From NCBI RefSeq assembly GCF_001682855.1, contig NZ_MAQW01000001.1, forward strand, positions 1,359,926 to 1,423,925: a stretch of 64,000 nucleotides of DNA, written 5' to 3'. The notes below the pieces were generated by a model. The model saw nothing but the letters and a program-made list of their open reading frames with translations. It made no database searches and was not told the DNA's origin. This stretch comes from Bacillus sp. FJAT-27264 (GTDB lineage: Bacteria > Bacillota > Bacilli > Paenibacillales > Paenibacillaceae). Below, piece by piece: positions 36,455-45,214 of this stretch; the stretch's first letter is position 1; each line of letters opens with the position of its first letter. The position numbers were made by a program, and so were the translations under genes.

Positions 36455-36714
36455 TTCTCTCCTTCATTCTGATGTTGTCCTGGGAGGGTACATTCCCACA
36501 CTCTTCCACTACTATCGACATTTTGCATCGAAGTGTTTACTCTTTCTGAAATTAAGGAGGCTTAAATTCACAATTCAGGACTTTATGACTATAAACCCTC
36601 CGTTAAAAGCAGTGCCAGCGCCTTATGCGAAATTTCACTACCGACTGTAGTACCTTCTTGAAAAGACAGTTCGCTTGCACCACTCCCTAATCACCTAAGA
36701 CAATCCAAGAACAT
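36455..36714. other. Intergenic region upstream of the Big_2 protein gene
   Basis: About 260 nt lie between the mtaB terminator and the Big_2 gene start. No coding sequence, strong hairpin or clear promoter boxes were recognised. Confidence 0.5.
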
Positions 36715-36761
36715 AAAAAAGCCAAGCAGCCTCTCCAAAAACTAGGGAATCGCTGCTTGGC
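36715..36761 (-). terminator. Intrinsic terminator after mtaB
   Basis: GCCAAGCAGC (36721-36730) and GCTGCTTGGC (36752-36761) form a perfect 10-bp stem, followed on the minus strand by six U (36715-36720). T-rich sequence on the other side makes weak plus-strand termination possible. Confidence 0.95.
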
Positions 36762-36778
36762 TTTTGTGTCTACAAATT

Positions 36779-38113
36779 CTAAATCGATAGGCTCGCCTGT
36801 TTCACTGAGGCCAACTCGCCGCGGCATTCATTTACGCCTGCTTGCGTTATTTTCACCTGGCATAGCTCACCTTGCAGAGAATCATCGCCCTCAAAGAAGA
36901 CCTGCAAATAATTGTCGCTGAAGCCATGCTGTGTACTCCGGCCCGGAGCATCCTTCGCAGACCGCTCGGGAATCACATTCAGCGTCTGGCCAACGAACTT
37001 CTGCGCGTACGCCAGTTGCATTTCCTCGGACAAGTCAATCAGTTCCTGCACACGGGCATTCTTGATCTCTTCATCCACCTGATTGTCCATGCGGGCAGCC
37101 GGTGTACCTGTCCGTTTGGAGTACGGGAATACGTGCATTTCCGAGAAATTGACCGCCTTCATGAAATCATAGCCGGCACGGAACATTTCATCAGTTTCTC
37201 CCGGAAATCCGACAATGACGTCAGTTGTAATGCCGACATCCGGCATCGCCTGACGAATCAGCTGCATTTTGGCGTAATATTCTTCGGTTGTATACTTCCG
37301 GCGCATCGTCTTCAGCACATGGTTATGTCCCGCTTGCAGCGGGATGTGCAGATGACGGCACATTTTGGAGGAACGGTTCAGCACTTCAAGCAGCTTCTCA
37401 TCGATCTGACTGGCTTCAATGGAAGAAATCCGCACGCGCTCCAGTCCATCTACCTTGTCCAGCTCCCAGAGCAGATCAGACAGACGATAGTTGTCGAGGT
37501 CATCCCCATAGCCTCCGGTATGAATACCGGTCAGGACGAATTCCTTGTAACCGGATTCCACAAGCTGATGCGCCTGAGTCACAATGCTCTTCGGATCACG
37601 GCTGCGTGACAATCCGCGCGACCAAGGAATTATACAGAAGGTGCAGAAGTTATTACACCCGTCTTGAATCTTCAGGAACGCCCGTGTCCGGTCAGCAAAA
37701 GCCGGTACGTCCATTTCCTCAAACTCACGGGTCTTCATGATATTGCGAACCGCATTCACCGGCTGGCGCGATTCCTGAATGTTCTTCACATGCGTCATGA
37801 TCTGATCCCTGTCCTGGTTGCCGATCACGAGATCGACACCCGGAATATCAAGAATCTCCCCTGGGGACGTCTGCGCATAGCAGCCCGTAACAGCTACGAT
37901 AGCCTCAGGGTTGCGGCGTACAGCGCGGCGGATCATCTGGCGACTCTTCTTATCACCAGTATTGGTAACAGTACAAGTATTGATCAGATACACATCGGCG
38001 GTACCCTCGAAATCCACCTGCTCGTAACCTTCATTTTTGAACAGCTGCCAGATGGCTTCGGTATCATAGAAATTAACTTTGCAACCCAACGTATAAAACG
38101 CTACGGATGACAT
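36779..38113 (-). CDS. mtaB: tRNA t6A37 methylthiotransferase MtaB
   Basis: MtaB converts t6A at position 37 of tRNAs reading ANN codons to ms2t6A, using radical SAM chemistry. The 444-aa protein has the N-terminal MTTase domain with its three cluster Cys (in TLGCKVN, NTCTVT and GCYAQ), the radical SAM motif CNNFCTFC at about 152, and a C-terminal TRAM domain. It follows rsmE by 3 nt, in the prmA-rsmE-mtaB order known from Bacillus. Confidence 0.97.
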   Translation of the reverse strand: MSSVAFYTLGCKVNFYDTEAIWQLFKNEGYEQVDFEGTADVYLINTCTVTNTGDKKSRQMIRRAVRRNPEAIVAVTGCYAQTSPGEILDIPGVDLVIGNQDRDQIMTHVKNIQESRQPVNAVRNIMKTREFEEMDVPAFADRTRAFLKIQDGCNNFCTFCIIPWSRGLSRSRDPKSIVTQAHQLVESGYKEFVLTGIHTGGYGDDLDNYRLSDLLWELDKVDGLERVRISSIEASQIDEKLLEVLNRSSKMCRHLHIPLQAGHNHVLKTMRRKYTTEEYYAKMQLIRQAMPDVGITTDVIVGFPGETDEMFRAGYDFMKAVNFSEMHVFPYSKRTGTPAARMDNQVDEEIKNARVQELIDLSEEMQLAYAQKFVGQTLNVIPERSAKDAPGRSTQHGFSDNYLQVFFEGDDSLQGELCQVKITQAGVNECRGELASVKQASLSI

Positions 38114-38116
38114 CTC

Positions 38117-38881
38117 TCAAGCTCCCCCCATTTCTCCGGATTCATATAACAGGCATGCTGCAGCTACCATTCCTGCCGTCTCGCAGCGCAGGATGCGTCG
38201 TCCAAGACCCACAGGCACAGCTCCGGCTGCCTCTGCTTTCACGGCCTCATCGACTGTAAAGCCGCCCTCAGGCCCAACTACCACCATTATGCTGATAGTA
38301 GACTGGTCCTTCAAGACTTGCAGCTTTGGAGCCGCGGCGCTACGCAGTTGCAGTCCCTCTTCCTTCTCGTAGCAAAAATACACGGCATCATATTCCGCAA
38401 ACGATTGCAGCAAAAGCTTCCAGGATATCGGAGGCTCTACCGGCGGGATGATGTTACGGTGGGCCTGTTCTGCAGCTTCCTTACAAATTTTGCGCCATCG
38501 TTCCAGACGCTTACCTTCCTTACGTTCGTCATACTGCACAATGGTGCGCTCTGACAGGAACGGCTGAAAGGATACAGCACCGATCTCAGTACATTTCTGG
38601 ATCACAGTCTCCATCTTGTCGCCTTTAGGAAGGCTTTGGGCTACTGTGATCTTGACGCGCGGTTCATGCGTCATCTCCAGGACTTCCACTACATTCGCTG
38701 TAACTTCTCCAATTTCAATATGAACAATTTCAACCAAGGCTTCACGGGAGGACCCATCGCTGACAATCAGCTTGTCCCCTTCCTTGCCGCGCATGACCTT
38801 GGCGATATGGCGAGCATCCTCGCCGCCGATAGTTACGGTATCGCCGCTAAACTGCTCCGGCGTCACAAAATATCGCTGCAT
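38117..38881 (-). CDS. rsmE: 16S rRNA (uracil1498-N3)-methyltransferase RsmE
   Basis: RsmE is a SPOUT-fold enzyme that methylates U1498 in the decoding centre. The start at 38881 gives 254 aa beginning MQRYFVTPEQF, the normal family N-terminus (PUA-like part), with AGGATG upstream; the frame open to 38989 runs through a hairpin and is rejected. The knotted C-terminal SPOUT domain shows VVGPEGGFTxDE and LGRRILRCETA. It sits between the site-2 protease and mtaB. Confidence 0.95.
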   Translation of the reverse strand: MQRYFVTPEQFSGDTVTIGGEDARHIAKVMRGKEGDKLIVSDGSSREALVEIVHIEIGEVTANVVEVLEMTHEPRVKITVAQSLPKGDKMETVIQKCTEIGAVSFQPFLSERTIVQYDERKEGKRLERWRKICKEAAEQAHRNIIPPVEPPISWKLLLQSFAEYDAVYFCYEKEEGLQLRSAAAPKLQVLKDQSTISIMVVVGPEGGFTVDEAVKAEAAGAVPVGLGRRILRCETAGMVAAACLLYESGEMGGA

Positions 38882-38908
38882 CGTATCAACATCCTGTTCG
38901 TTATTCAG

Positions 38909-38961
38909 GCGCCGGGGGACGCTAGTCCTGCCTCTGCAGGCTGGCCCCCGCCATCCGGCGC
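38909..38961 (-). other. Complex hairpin between the site-2 protease gene and rsmE
   Basis: GCGCCGG (38909-38915) pairs with CCGGCGC (38955-38961), with inner GGGG/CCCC and CCTGC/GCAGG pairings. It is a G+C-rich imperfect stem in the leader just before rsmE. No U-tract follows on either strand, so it is not a plain terminator. It may be an mRNA processing or stability element. Confidence 0.5.
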
Positions 38962-39039
38962 AACATATGATATGCCGTCTTAACGCCAAAAACCATCATA
39001 CAACGTTTACCATGCTGTGACCAGCCTTATTCCCCGGCT

Positions 39040-39723
39040 TTAGCTGCCAAACATCCAGAGGAACATCTTTAGAAAACTTCGGGTCATTTGATCGCCCCAA
39101 ATATGCAGCGGAGTAATGGTGTACACTCTCAATGCCGGAATAAACAGAATCAGCAGGAAAATCAGGCTTCCCCACTGCTCATACTGCTGCAGCCGCCCGC
39201 GGATCGAACGTGGGGCCAGATCTTCGACAATCCGGTAGCCGTCGAGTGGTGGCAGCGGGATCAGGTTGAACAGGAACAAGAAGAAGTTCCACTGAATGAA
39301 CATGCCGAAGAACAAATACACGGCCTGAAGCAACCGAACATTGGTAATAGCTTCGATCGTACCCGTCGCCAGAAGCGCCGCGTAGATCAACGTTCCTAGA
39401 ATCGCCAGCAGCAAGTTACTGATTGGCCCTGCAATAGACACAATAATCCCCATCAGGCGGGGGTTTTTGAAGTTGTCCCGATTAACCGGAACGGGACGCG
39501 CCCAACCGAAACCGACCAACAGCATCAGAATAACGCCCAGGAAATCAAAATGAACGGCAGGGTTCAGCGTCATGCGGCCCATCAGCCGTGCTGTGGGATC
39601 GCCAAACTTGTTGGCAAAATAAGCATGTGCAAATTCATGCACGGTAAATGCGATCAATAGCGTGATCAAAAAAAACGGTAACTGTTCAAGCGGTATACTA
39701 ATAAAATTTCGCAAGAAATCCAT
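39040..39723 (-). CDS. Site-2 protease family (M50) membrane metalloprotease
   Basis: The 227-aa protein is a short form of the S2P family: HEFAH at 29-33 in the first helix is the zinc site, and NPAVHFDFLG plus PLPPLDGYRI provide the third ligand region. There are about five to six membrane helices and no PDZ domain. The start at 39723 has AGAGGTAAAG before it and begins 2 nt after the prmA stop. Paralogues (YwhC-like, SpoIVFB-like) cleave membrane-bound substrates; the substrate here is unknown. Confidence 0.93.
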   Translation of the reverse strand: MDFLRNFISIPLEQLPFFLITLLIAFTVHEFAHAYFANKFGDPTARLMGRMTLNPAVHFDFLGVILMLLVGFGWARPVPVNRDNFKNPRLMGIIVSIAGPISNLLLAILGTLIYAALLATGTIEAITNVRLLQAVYLFFGMFIQWNFFLFLFNLIPLPPLDGYRIVEDLAPRSIRGRLQQYEQWGSLIFLLILFIPALRVYTITPLHIWGDQMTRSFLKMFLWMFGS

Positions 39724-39725
39724 CT

Positions 39726-40778
39726 TTACCTCTTTCCGGCTGTAAATGCCACCCAATCTTCTTCACGGGTAATTTCGATAATCTCAAAGCCGGACGCCGT
39801 CAACGCCTGCGACACCAGACCTTCCTTGTCCTTGTAAATGCCGGAGGTAATGTAGATGCCTCCCGGCTTCAACGCCCGGTAAACATCATCTGTGAACAAT
39901 ACGATAATCTCTGCGAGGATGTTAGCCACTACAATTTGCACTGGCAGCGTAACGCCAAGACTATCCCCGGCAGGATTCACTTCTGGCTGTACAGAGACAT
40001 TAGCCTCTGGTCTTGCCGATGGCCACATGTCTCCGGCCGCTGTATCAGCAGCCTTTTCGCCGCCCAGCAGCGACAGCAGATCGCTTTCTTTTACAGTAAT
40101 GAATTCTTCAAGCCGATTTAGCGCCACATTCTCTACTGCGCTCTCCACGGCAACGGGATCAAGGTCCAGCGCCAGCACAGAACCTGCGCCCAGCAGCATC
40201 GCACCGACCGCCAAAATGCCGGACCCGGTTCCGACATCAATGACCTCTTCACCGCCCGTGATATTCTTCTCCAGCGCCCGCAAGCATAGAGCTGTCGTGG
40301 GATGTGTGCCCGTACCAAAGGCCATACCAGGGTCCAGCTCAATGATCTTTTCGTTAGGACTTTCTGGTGTATACTCTTCCCAGGTCGGTTTGATCGTCAA
40401 GCGCTCCGATACGCGCAGTGGCTTGAAATATTCCTTCCAGGCATGCGCCCATTCCTCTTCATCCACAGTTTTCCAGGAGATTAGAGCCTTGCCCGGATCA
40501 ATGCCATATTCCCGCAGCTCGTCTACCCGGGGAGTTAACTCCGCAATCACTCCATCCATATCCACAGACTCTGCATAGTATCCCTTAATTACTGCTTCCC
40601 CTTCGGGGATATCATTCAGCGGCTCATCATACAGTTCGCCATAACGGGTATCCCGCACTTTGCCCAGTATGCCGGATTCCTCGATGGAAACACCGCCCGC
40701 GCCTGCTTCATATAAAAAATTAGATATCATTTCTTGTGCTTCTTCAGTGGTATGTATCGTTACTTCATGCCATAACAT
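39726..40778 (-). CDS. prmA: Ribosomal protein L11 methyltransferase PrmA
   Basis: PrmA trimethylates ribosomal protein L11. The start at 40778 gives 350 aa with the usual MLWHEVTIHTTEEA and an AAGGAGG ribosome site. Key segments are DPGMAFGTGTHPTTALCL, VIDVGTGSGILAVGAMLLGA and VVANILAEIIV. It is longer than the common 311-315 aa because of a low-complexity insertion (about 238-278) ahead of VVANIL. It heads prmA-S2P-rsmE-mtaB; in B. subtilis it directly follows dnaJ, but here an accessory block separates them. Confidence 0.96.
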   Translation of the reverse strand: MLWHEVTIHTTEEAQEMISNFLYEAGAGGVSIEESGILGKVRDTRYGELYDEPLNDIPEGEAVIKGYYAESVDMDGVIAELTPRVDELREYGIDPGKALISWKTVDEEEWAHAWKEYFKPLRVSERLTIKPTWEEYTPESPNEKIIELDPGMAFGTGTHPTTALCLRALEKNITGGEEVIDVGTGSGILAVGAMLLGAGSVLALDLDPVAVESAVENVALNRLEEFITVKESDLLSLLGGEKAADTAAGDMWPSARPEANVSVQPEVNPAGDSLGVTLPVQIVVANILAEIIVLFTDDVYRALKPGGIYITSGIYKDKEGLVSQALTASGFEIIEITREEDWVAFTAGKR

Positions 40779-40868
40779 CTTGTTGGAATCCTCCTTAAAT
40801 TTGCGAACATTACCAGTATAACATTTCTCCTTGCCTGAGCGCCAAACTGCACGCATAGAGACGCTGAA

Positions 40869-41456
40869 TTAAACTTTTACAACGGGTAAGCTCGTGTCCT
40901 GACTCCTGCAGAAACAATCCAGGGTATGATCATTAACCATGCCGGAAGCCTGCATAAAGGCATAACATATGGTGGTTCCGACGAATTTCATACCTTTCTT
41001 CTTCAGCGCACTGCTCATGTTATCGGATTGCGGGGTGCTGGCAGGCACTTCCGCTCTGCTCTTCCAGTAATTTAGGACGGGAGTTCCGCCGACAAAGCTC
41101 CATAAATAATTTGAAAAGCTGCCTTCCTCCCGGCTAATCTCCTGATACACGCGCGCATTATTGATCACGGATTGAATCTTCAACCGATTGCGGATAATCC
41201 CGGCATCCTGCATCAGCTCTGCGATTTTTGACTCATCATAAGCGATAATCTTCTCAGGATCGAAACCGTCAAACACCGTCCTGAAGCGCTCCCGCTTTTG
41301 CAGCACTGTTAACCAGCTTAGCCCTGCCTGCATCCCCTCCAGCATCAGCAGTTCGAACAACGCCCTATCGTCATACAAGGGTTGTCCCCATTCTGTATCG
41401 TGATAAGCGATATACAAGGGATCAGCGGTGACCCAATCACATCTTTTAATCGTCAT
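40869..41456 (-). CDS. tag: DNA-3-methyladenine glycosylase I (Tag)
   Basis: Tag excises 3-methyladenine from alkylated DNA. The 195-aa protein has the conserved start with CDWV and YHDTEWG, the LLMLEGMQAGLSWLTVLQKRE helix-hairpin-helix region, KFVGTTICYAFMQASGMVNDH, and zinc ligands Cys6, His in YHDTEWG, and the C-terminal HTLDCF pair. It lies between prmA and the DUF4179 gene on the same strand. Nothing suggests it depends on either. Confidence 0.96.
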   Translation of the reverse strand: MTIKRCDWVTADPLYIAYHDTEWGQPLYDDRALFELLMLEGMQAGLSWLTVLQKRERFRTVFDGFDPEKIIAYDESKIAELMQDAGIIRNRLKIQSVINNARVYQEISREEGSFSNYLWSFVGGTPVLNYWKSRAEVPASTPQSDNMSSALKKKGMKFVGTTICYAFMQASGMVNDHTLDCFCRSQDTSLPVVKV

Positions 41457-41540
41457 CTCCTCCTCTCTATCTTTAATATTGTGGTGTCTTATAGACTCCT
41501 TCTTTTGCCCTGCCTTGACAACGTCCTCTTAATGTATACG

Positions 41541-41570
41541 AAAAAAAGGGAGGAACACAAGGTTCTCCCC
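41541..41570 (-). terminator. Intrinsic terminator after the DUF4179 gene
   Basis: GGGGAGAAC and GTTCCTCCC arms pair with one G-U and one mismatch around a short loop, followed on the minus strand by seven U (41541-41547). It lies 44 nt after the DUF4179 stop. Confidence 0.85.
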
Positions 41571-41613
41571 ATTAAAATAAGGTTAATATTTTGAATTATT
41601 TTCCCCAAGTACA

Positions 41614-43275
41614 CTAAGGCTGCAGCTGCACCCGGGTCTCTTTGTCCGGCTCGTCGGTCGTGTAGTAGAACATATATAGCGAGGCTTCTGTTTGTTTGAA
41701 ATCCTTATAGACGTCTATCGCCTTGTTGTTGCCATCACCGGCGAAGTTGACCGTTACCGGTCTGCCAAGAATTCTGTCTTTACCAAGGTTAATATGGGTC
41801 TGGTTGATCCCGCCAAAATGGGCATCCTCGCTTCCAGTCTCTACGTACAAGTCATTCCCCCGCATATAGTACGTCCACTGAACAGGATATCCACCAACCA
41901 CTCTGTCCAACGTCTGCTTTTTAGTAGAGATGTCGGTCAAGAGAACTGGTGTCTTGTCATCTTCATGGGTTGTAACCTTATATTTACCTACAAAAGTGAT
42001 CGGCGTCTCCTTGGTGATTACCAGATCGGAAGGCAACTCGAACTTGTAGTTCATCAGATAGGGATCATCCTTGGGCGAACGGAACAACCCGCCTTCAAGC
42101 GTTCGTCCATTTACTTCAAGTGCCATTTTTTTATATGGTATATCCGCGAAACCTTTAACCTTAGATCGTACGGCCACCCGGATTTGGGTAGGCGTCACCA
42201 CCATCTTTTCGATGATATGGTCGGAATCGCCAGATTCAAGTTGAAGATCCAGCGCCGTCTTGATCGTTCCGCTCTCCATCTGCTTTTTACTTAACTGCAG
42301 ATCAAATGCCCAAGGTCCGTCTATATTTTTTTCTACCTTGGTATATTGCAGTTTGTAAGTCGTCTGTCCCGCAGGCAAGTCACTGCTTTTAAAATATTGC
42401 TGGGTTGTATAATCGCCATTATCATTCGGCTGACCATAGGTACTTCCAGACAGTGCGTGCAGCGTCTTTCCTTGGACAATCGGAGCAATCTGCGGATAAG
42501 CCCAGGCTTTGCTTTCTGCCCGATCGAAAGTAATCGCCGAGGAGAGAAGTATTTTATCAGCGCCTTGCTTGAACGCTTTGACCTCGATTTTTTGCATGCC
42601 ATCCTTGCCGATCTGGAAGCTCTGTGCCTTCTCGGAACCGCTGTCTAGCTGCAAGTCCACTTCCTGCTGGCTGTATAACTGGAGAATATCGGCTGTGAGC
42701 CTAACTTTCGCCGTATCCTGCTTTGGGGACCAATCACTCTCGAAATAACCGTTATATCTCTGATTCTTCTCATCCCACTGCAAATAGCTAAATTCTCCTT
42801 CGCTATTCTTTCCATGTTCATCCTTCAAGCTCATGCCCTTAAGATCCCAGAACTCAGTATCCGCACGTTTCCCGACATCCAGATTGTACAAGATGACCGT
42901 CCGGTTCTCATCCACAATCGCCGTGCGAAGCGTTAGTGTAACGCCACCTTTGCTGATTGTCTGCCCCAGTGGCTGACCCATATTCTGATCCAGAACAGCC
43001 TGAAGTCCCCCTTTGTCCCGCAACACGTTGCCCCAGTCGTAATGAATGGCGGCATACACCGGAGCAGCAGCCAATAGTGCGCTGAGTGAAGCGGCCATAG
43101 CAATTCTGCGCCAGCTTTTGTGGCGTCGTGTAGATACACGGACCGGTGTAGAATCCACCACAGCAGAGGTATGACCGGCTGCTTCCATCCTGTTCCACAT
43201 GTTCTCAAAATCAGGATAAGGCACGTTCTCATCCTTATTTAATTGACGCTTTAGCGTAGGCTCTATTTTGTCCAT
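41614..43275 (-). CDS. DUF4179 domain membrane protein, probable anti-sigma partner
   Basis: The 553-aa protein has a cytoplasmic N-terminus (1-57), one membrane helix (about 58-77) and a long external part whose first section (from HYDWGNVLRDKGG) matches DUF4179, followed by beta-rich DUF5643-like sequence. Its start overlaps the ECF sigma gene by 41 nt in another frame. Such sigma-DUF4179 pairs are common in Paenibacillus and related genera; the membrane protein is thought to hold the sigma factor inactive. The signal it senses is not known. Confidence 0.86.
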   Translation of the reverse strand: MDKIEPTLKRQLNKDENVPYPDFENMWNRMEAAGHTSAVVDSTPVRVSTRRHKSWRRIAMAASLSALLAAAPVYAAIHYDWGNVLRDKGGLQAVLDQNMGQPLGQTISKGGVTLTLRTAIVDENRTVILYNLDVGKRADTEFWDLKGMSLKDEHGKNSEGEFSYLQWDEKNQRYNGYFESDWSPKQDTAKVRLTADILQLYSQQEVDLQLDSGSEKAQSFQIGKDGMQKIEVKAFKQGADKILLSSAITFDRAESKAWAYPQIAPIVQGKTLHALSGSTYGQPNDNGDYTTQQYFKSSDLPAGQTTYKLQYTKVEKNIDGPWAFDLQLSKKQMESGTIKTALDLQLESGDSDHIIEKMVVTPTQIRVAVRSKVKGFADIPYKKMALEVNGRTLEGGLFRSPKDDPYLMNYKFELPSDLVITKETPITFVGKYKVTTHEDDKTPVLLTDISTKKQTLDRVVGGYPVQWTYYMRGNDLYVETGSEDAHFGGINQTHINLGKDRILGRPVTVNFAGDGNNKAIDVYKDFKQTEASLYMFYYTTDEPDKETRVQLQP

Positions 43276-43795
43276 AAGATTCTTCCTCCCTGTCTTGAGT
43301 GTGCACCCCTGCTTCCAGCAGAATGCCTTTCATTAATCGAAGTCCCTTATGCAGTCTGGATTTCGTCGTTCCCAAGGGGATCGATAACAAGCCGGAAATC
43401 TCGGCTAAACTAAAATCATGCATGTAGCGCAGTGTAACTACCGCTCTGATTTTGTCCGGCAAAGTCTTCAAATAACCTGCCCACTCCACTGCGGATTCCC
43501 GTTCTTCCGCCAGCCGGTCTACCGGCTTCTCTTCATTTCCTGTGAACATATAGGGATGATCTGCAACCTTCTCATTCAGGCTACGCCGACGTCGCAAGTG
43601 ATTCAGACATTGGTTGACTGTTATTTTCATGATCCAGGCCCGTAAATGCTCGATATGTTCCCGATTGCTGCGAAAGACCGTAATGAATACTTCCTGTGTC
43701 AGGTCCTCCGCATCTGCCGCATTATGGACCATGTAATAGCAGGTTCGGTACACATCCCTGTTAAAGGCTTCGAATAGTTCCCGATTGCTCTCCAA
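43235..43795 (-). CDS. RNA polymerase ECF sigma factor (DUF4179-associated)
   Basis: The 186-aa protein starts at TTG 43793-43795, with AGGAGGGGGAAC upstream (LESNRELFEAFNRD). Region 2 shows YRTCYYMVHNAADAEDLTQEVFITVF; region 4 shows LPDKIRAVVTLRYMHDFSLAEISGLLSIPLGTTKS with a helix-turn-helix, split here by ordinary linker sequence. The gene runs into its DUF4179 partner. Upstream on the minus strand a TGAACC motif lies near 43847; it might be an autoregulated -35 box, but no clear -10 is seen. Confidence 0.92.
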   Translation of the reverse strand: MESNRELFEAFNRDVYRTCYYMVHNAADAEDLTQEVFITVFRSNREHIEHLRAWIMKITVNQCLNHLRRRRSLNEKVADHPYMFTGNEEKPVDRLAEERESAVEWAGYLKTLPDKIRAVVTLRYMHDFSLAEISGLLSIPLGTTKSRLHKGLRLMKGILLEAGVHTQDREEESYGQNRAYAKASIK

Positions 43796-43870
43796 TGTTC
43801 CCCCTCCTCTCTGGTCTCGGATATCTATATAACAATTGAGCCGCCTAAAAGGTTCATTCAGGCTATACAA

Positions 43871-43907
43871 AGAAAAAATAAAGAGGGCAAGCACTCTGCT
43901 TGTCCTC
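43871..43907 (-). terminator. Intrinsic terminator after the small membrane protein gene
   Basis: GAGGACAAGC and GCTTGCCCTC arms (43883-43907; one mismatch) form a hairpin, followed on the minus strand by TTTATTTTTT. It lies 38 nt after the stop of the gene at 43945 and before the ECF sigma gene. Confidence 0.92.
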
Positions 43908-43944
43908 CATTGGTCCGAGATATGTATCTCACAGCATCCTCCAC

Positions 43945-44319
43945 TTATTTCTTGGAGCTGTAATCGCCGATCCTGATTCCCCAGACACTGTCCTTGCGGT
44001 GCGCAGCGGCCTCCTGCAGAGCTGGAAGCCTGTTATCTTGCGGATAATGCCGCTCCAGGTAAGCAGCGAACGTACTACGTAGTCCCAGCTCATTTTCCAA
44101 CTTGTTGAACTCATTGGGATGCTTCTCCAGCTCCGCCAAAGCCTCTTCCCAGCGGCTGAGATCAGCGTTAGAGGATTGACCATCGCCAGTTTTTTGCGCC
44201 AGCTCACGCAGTTCACGGTAGGCGAACTTGACGCTGGAGGAATAGCGCTGCTTTTGATTAAGATAGGTGAGTAGTGCGATCACCAGCACGAGTCCGCCCC
44301 ATAATATGATGTTGTCCAT
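43945..44319 (-). CDS. Uncharacterised small membrane protein
   Basis: The 124-aa protein has one N-terminal membrane helix (about 4-20), then a charged helical region (about 21-110) with no motif I recognise and a tail reading VWGIRIGDYSSKK. It stands between the YoaP-like acetyltransferase and a terminator. Codon usage and a normal start suggest a real gene. Function unknown. Confidence 0.75.
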   Translation of the reverse strand: MDNIILWGGLVLVIALLTYLNQKQRYSSSVKFAYRELRELAQKTGDGQSSNADLSRWEEALAELEKHPNEFNKLENELGLRSTFAAYLERHYPQDNRLPALQEAAAHRKDSVWGIRIGDYSSKK

Positions 44320-44373
44320 TGTCTCTCCTCCAGATTCTGCAACAAATTCTCTGATAGCAGGGGATACGGCACA

Positions 44374-45156
44374 CTAGCCAGGAAGACCATACTTTCCGAT
44401 CCAGCCCTCCACCGATTTCTCAAACTTGTTCCGGGTCATGATTTCATGCGTAATGAAATTTCCTTTATAAAACAGACTGTAGCTGGTATATGGGGTGGGT
44501 GCGTTCTGCGCTTCTTCTGTAGACATTATTCGGCGCACCTGCAAAGGGATTCCGTGTTCCTGCGCGCTAGTCTCAAGCTCTCCTACATAATAGCTAGTAT
44601 ATGGGCACTGTGCTGTATAAAGCAGTTGTAATCCTTCCGAGAATCCTACCTTTTGACTCTGTACAGTTGCCTTGAATTTCGGCGTTGGCGCAGTCTCGTT
44701 GAATTTCAGAACTACCAGCTCAAAATAAGGAGGTGCCTGGTCACATACCTGAAACCCGTTATGGAGAAAATAGGATTTGTCTGACAGATACGGCTTCTTC
44801 GTCCTGCCTGTTACAGCCACAATGCCGTTAGCTCCCTGCGCTTCCTCCAGACATTCAGCCAGCAACTGCGTGCCGTGTCCCTTTCCCTTGAAGGAACCCG
44901 CTACCCATAAGCAATTGATAAATAAATAACCAGGTGCCTCTACCGGACACCAGGCGTATTCCGCCGGAACATATTCAATAAATACCTTCTGCCTAACATC
45001 CAGTTTTTTGAATCGCAGCCCTTCCTGAAAACGTTCTTGGAGCCATTCCTTCTTCAGCCTAACTCCCTCCGCACACTTCTTGTCCGAGATCGCACAGCAT
45101 ATATGCTGCTGCTCAATATTGTTACTATTCAACGTTATAATGGCAGTATCGCTCAT
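44374..45156 (-). CDS. GNAT family N-acetyltransferase with C-terminal YoaP-like domain
   Basis: The 260-aa protein starts at ATG 45154-45156 after GGGAGG. The GNAT part has the acetyl-CoA loop SFKGKGHGTQLLAECLEEA (about 85-105), and the C-terminal 100 residues, with AQCPYTSYYVGEL and the ending YGLPG-type tail, resemble the YoaP domain found after GNAT domains in Bacillales. The C-terminal half contains a CPYT motif of thioredoxin-like folds. The acceptor substrate is unknown. Confidence 0.86.
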   Translation of the reverse strand: MSDTAIITLNSNNIEQQHICCAISDKKCAEGVRLKKEWLQERFQEGLRFKKLDVRQKVFIEYVPAEYAWCPVEAPGYLFINCLWVAGSFKGKGHGTQLLAECLEEAQGANGIVAVTGRTKKPYLSDKSYFLHNGFQVCDQAPPYFELVVLKFNETAPTPKFKATVQSQKVGFSEGLQLLYTAQCPYTSYYVGELETSAQEHGIPLQVRRIMSTEEAQNAPTPYTSYSLFYKGNFITHEIMTRNKFEKSVEGWIGKYGLPG

Positions 45157-45214
45157 CTCAAAAAAACACCTCCCCACAATAGCTTGATTTTCAAATTCAA
45201 ATATGAAAGCGAAT

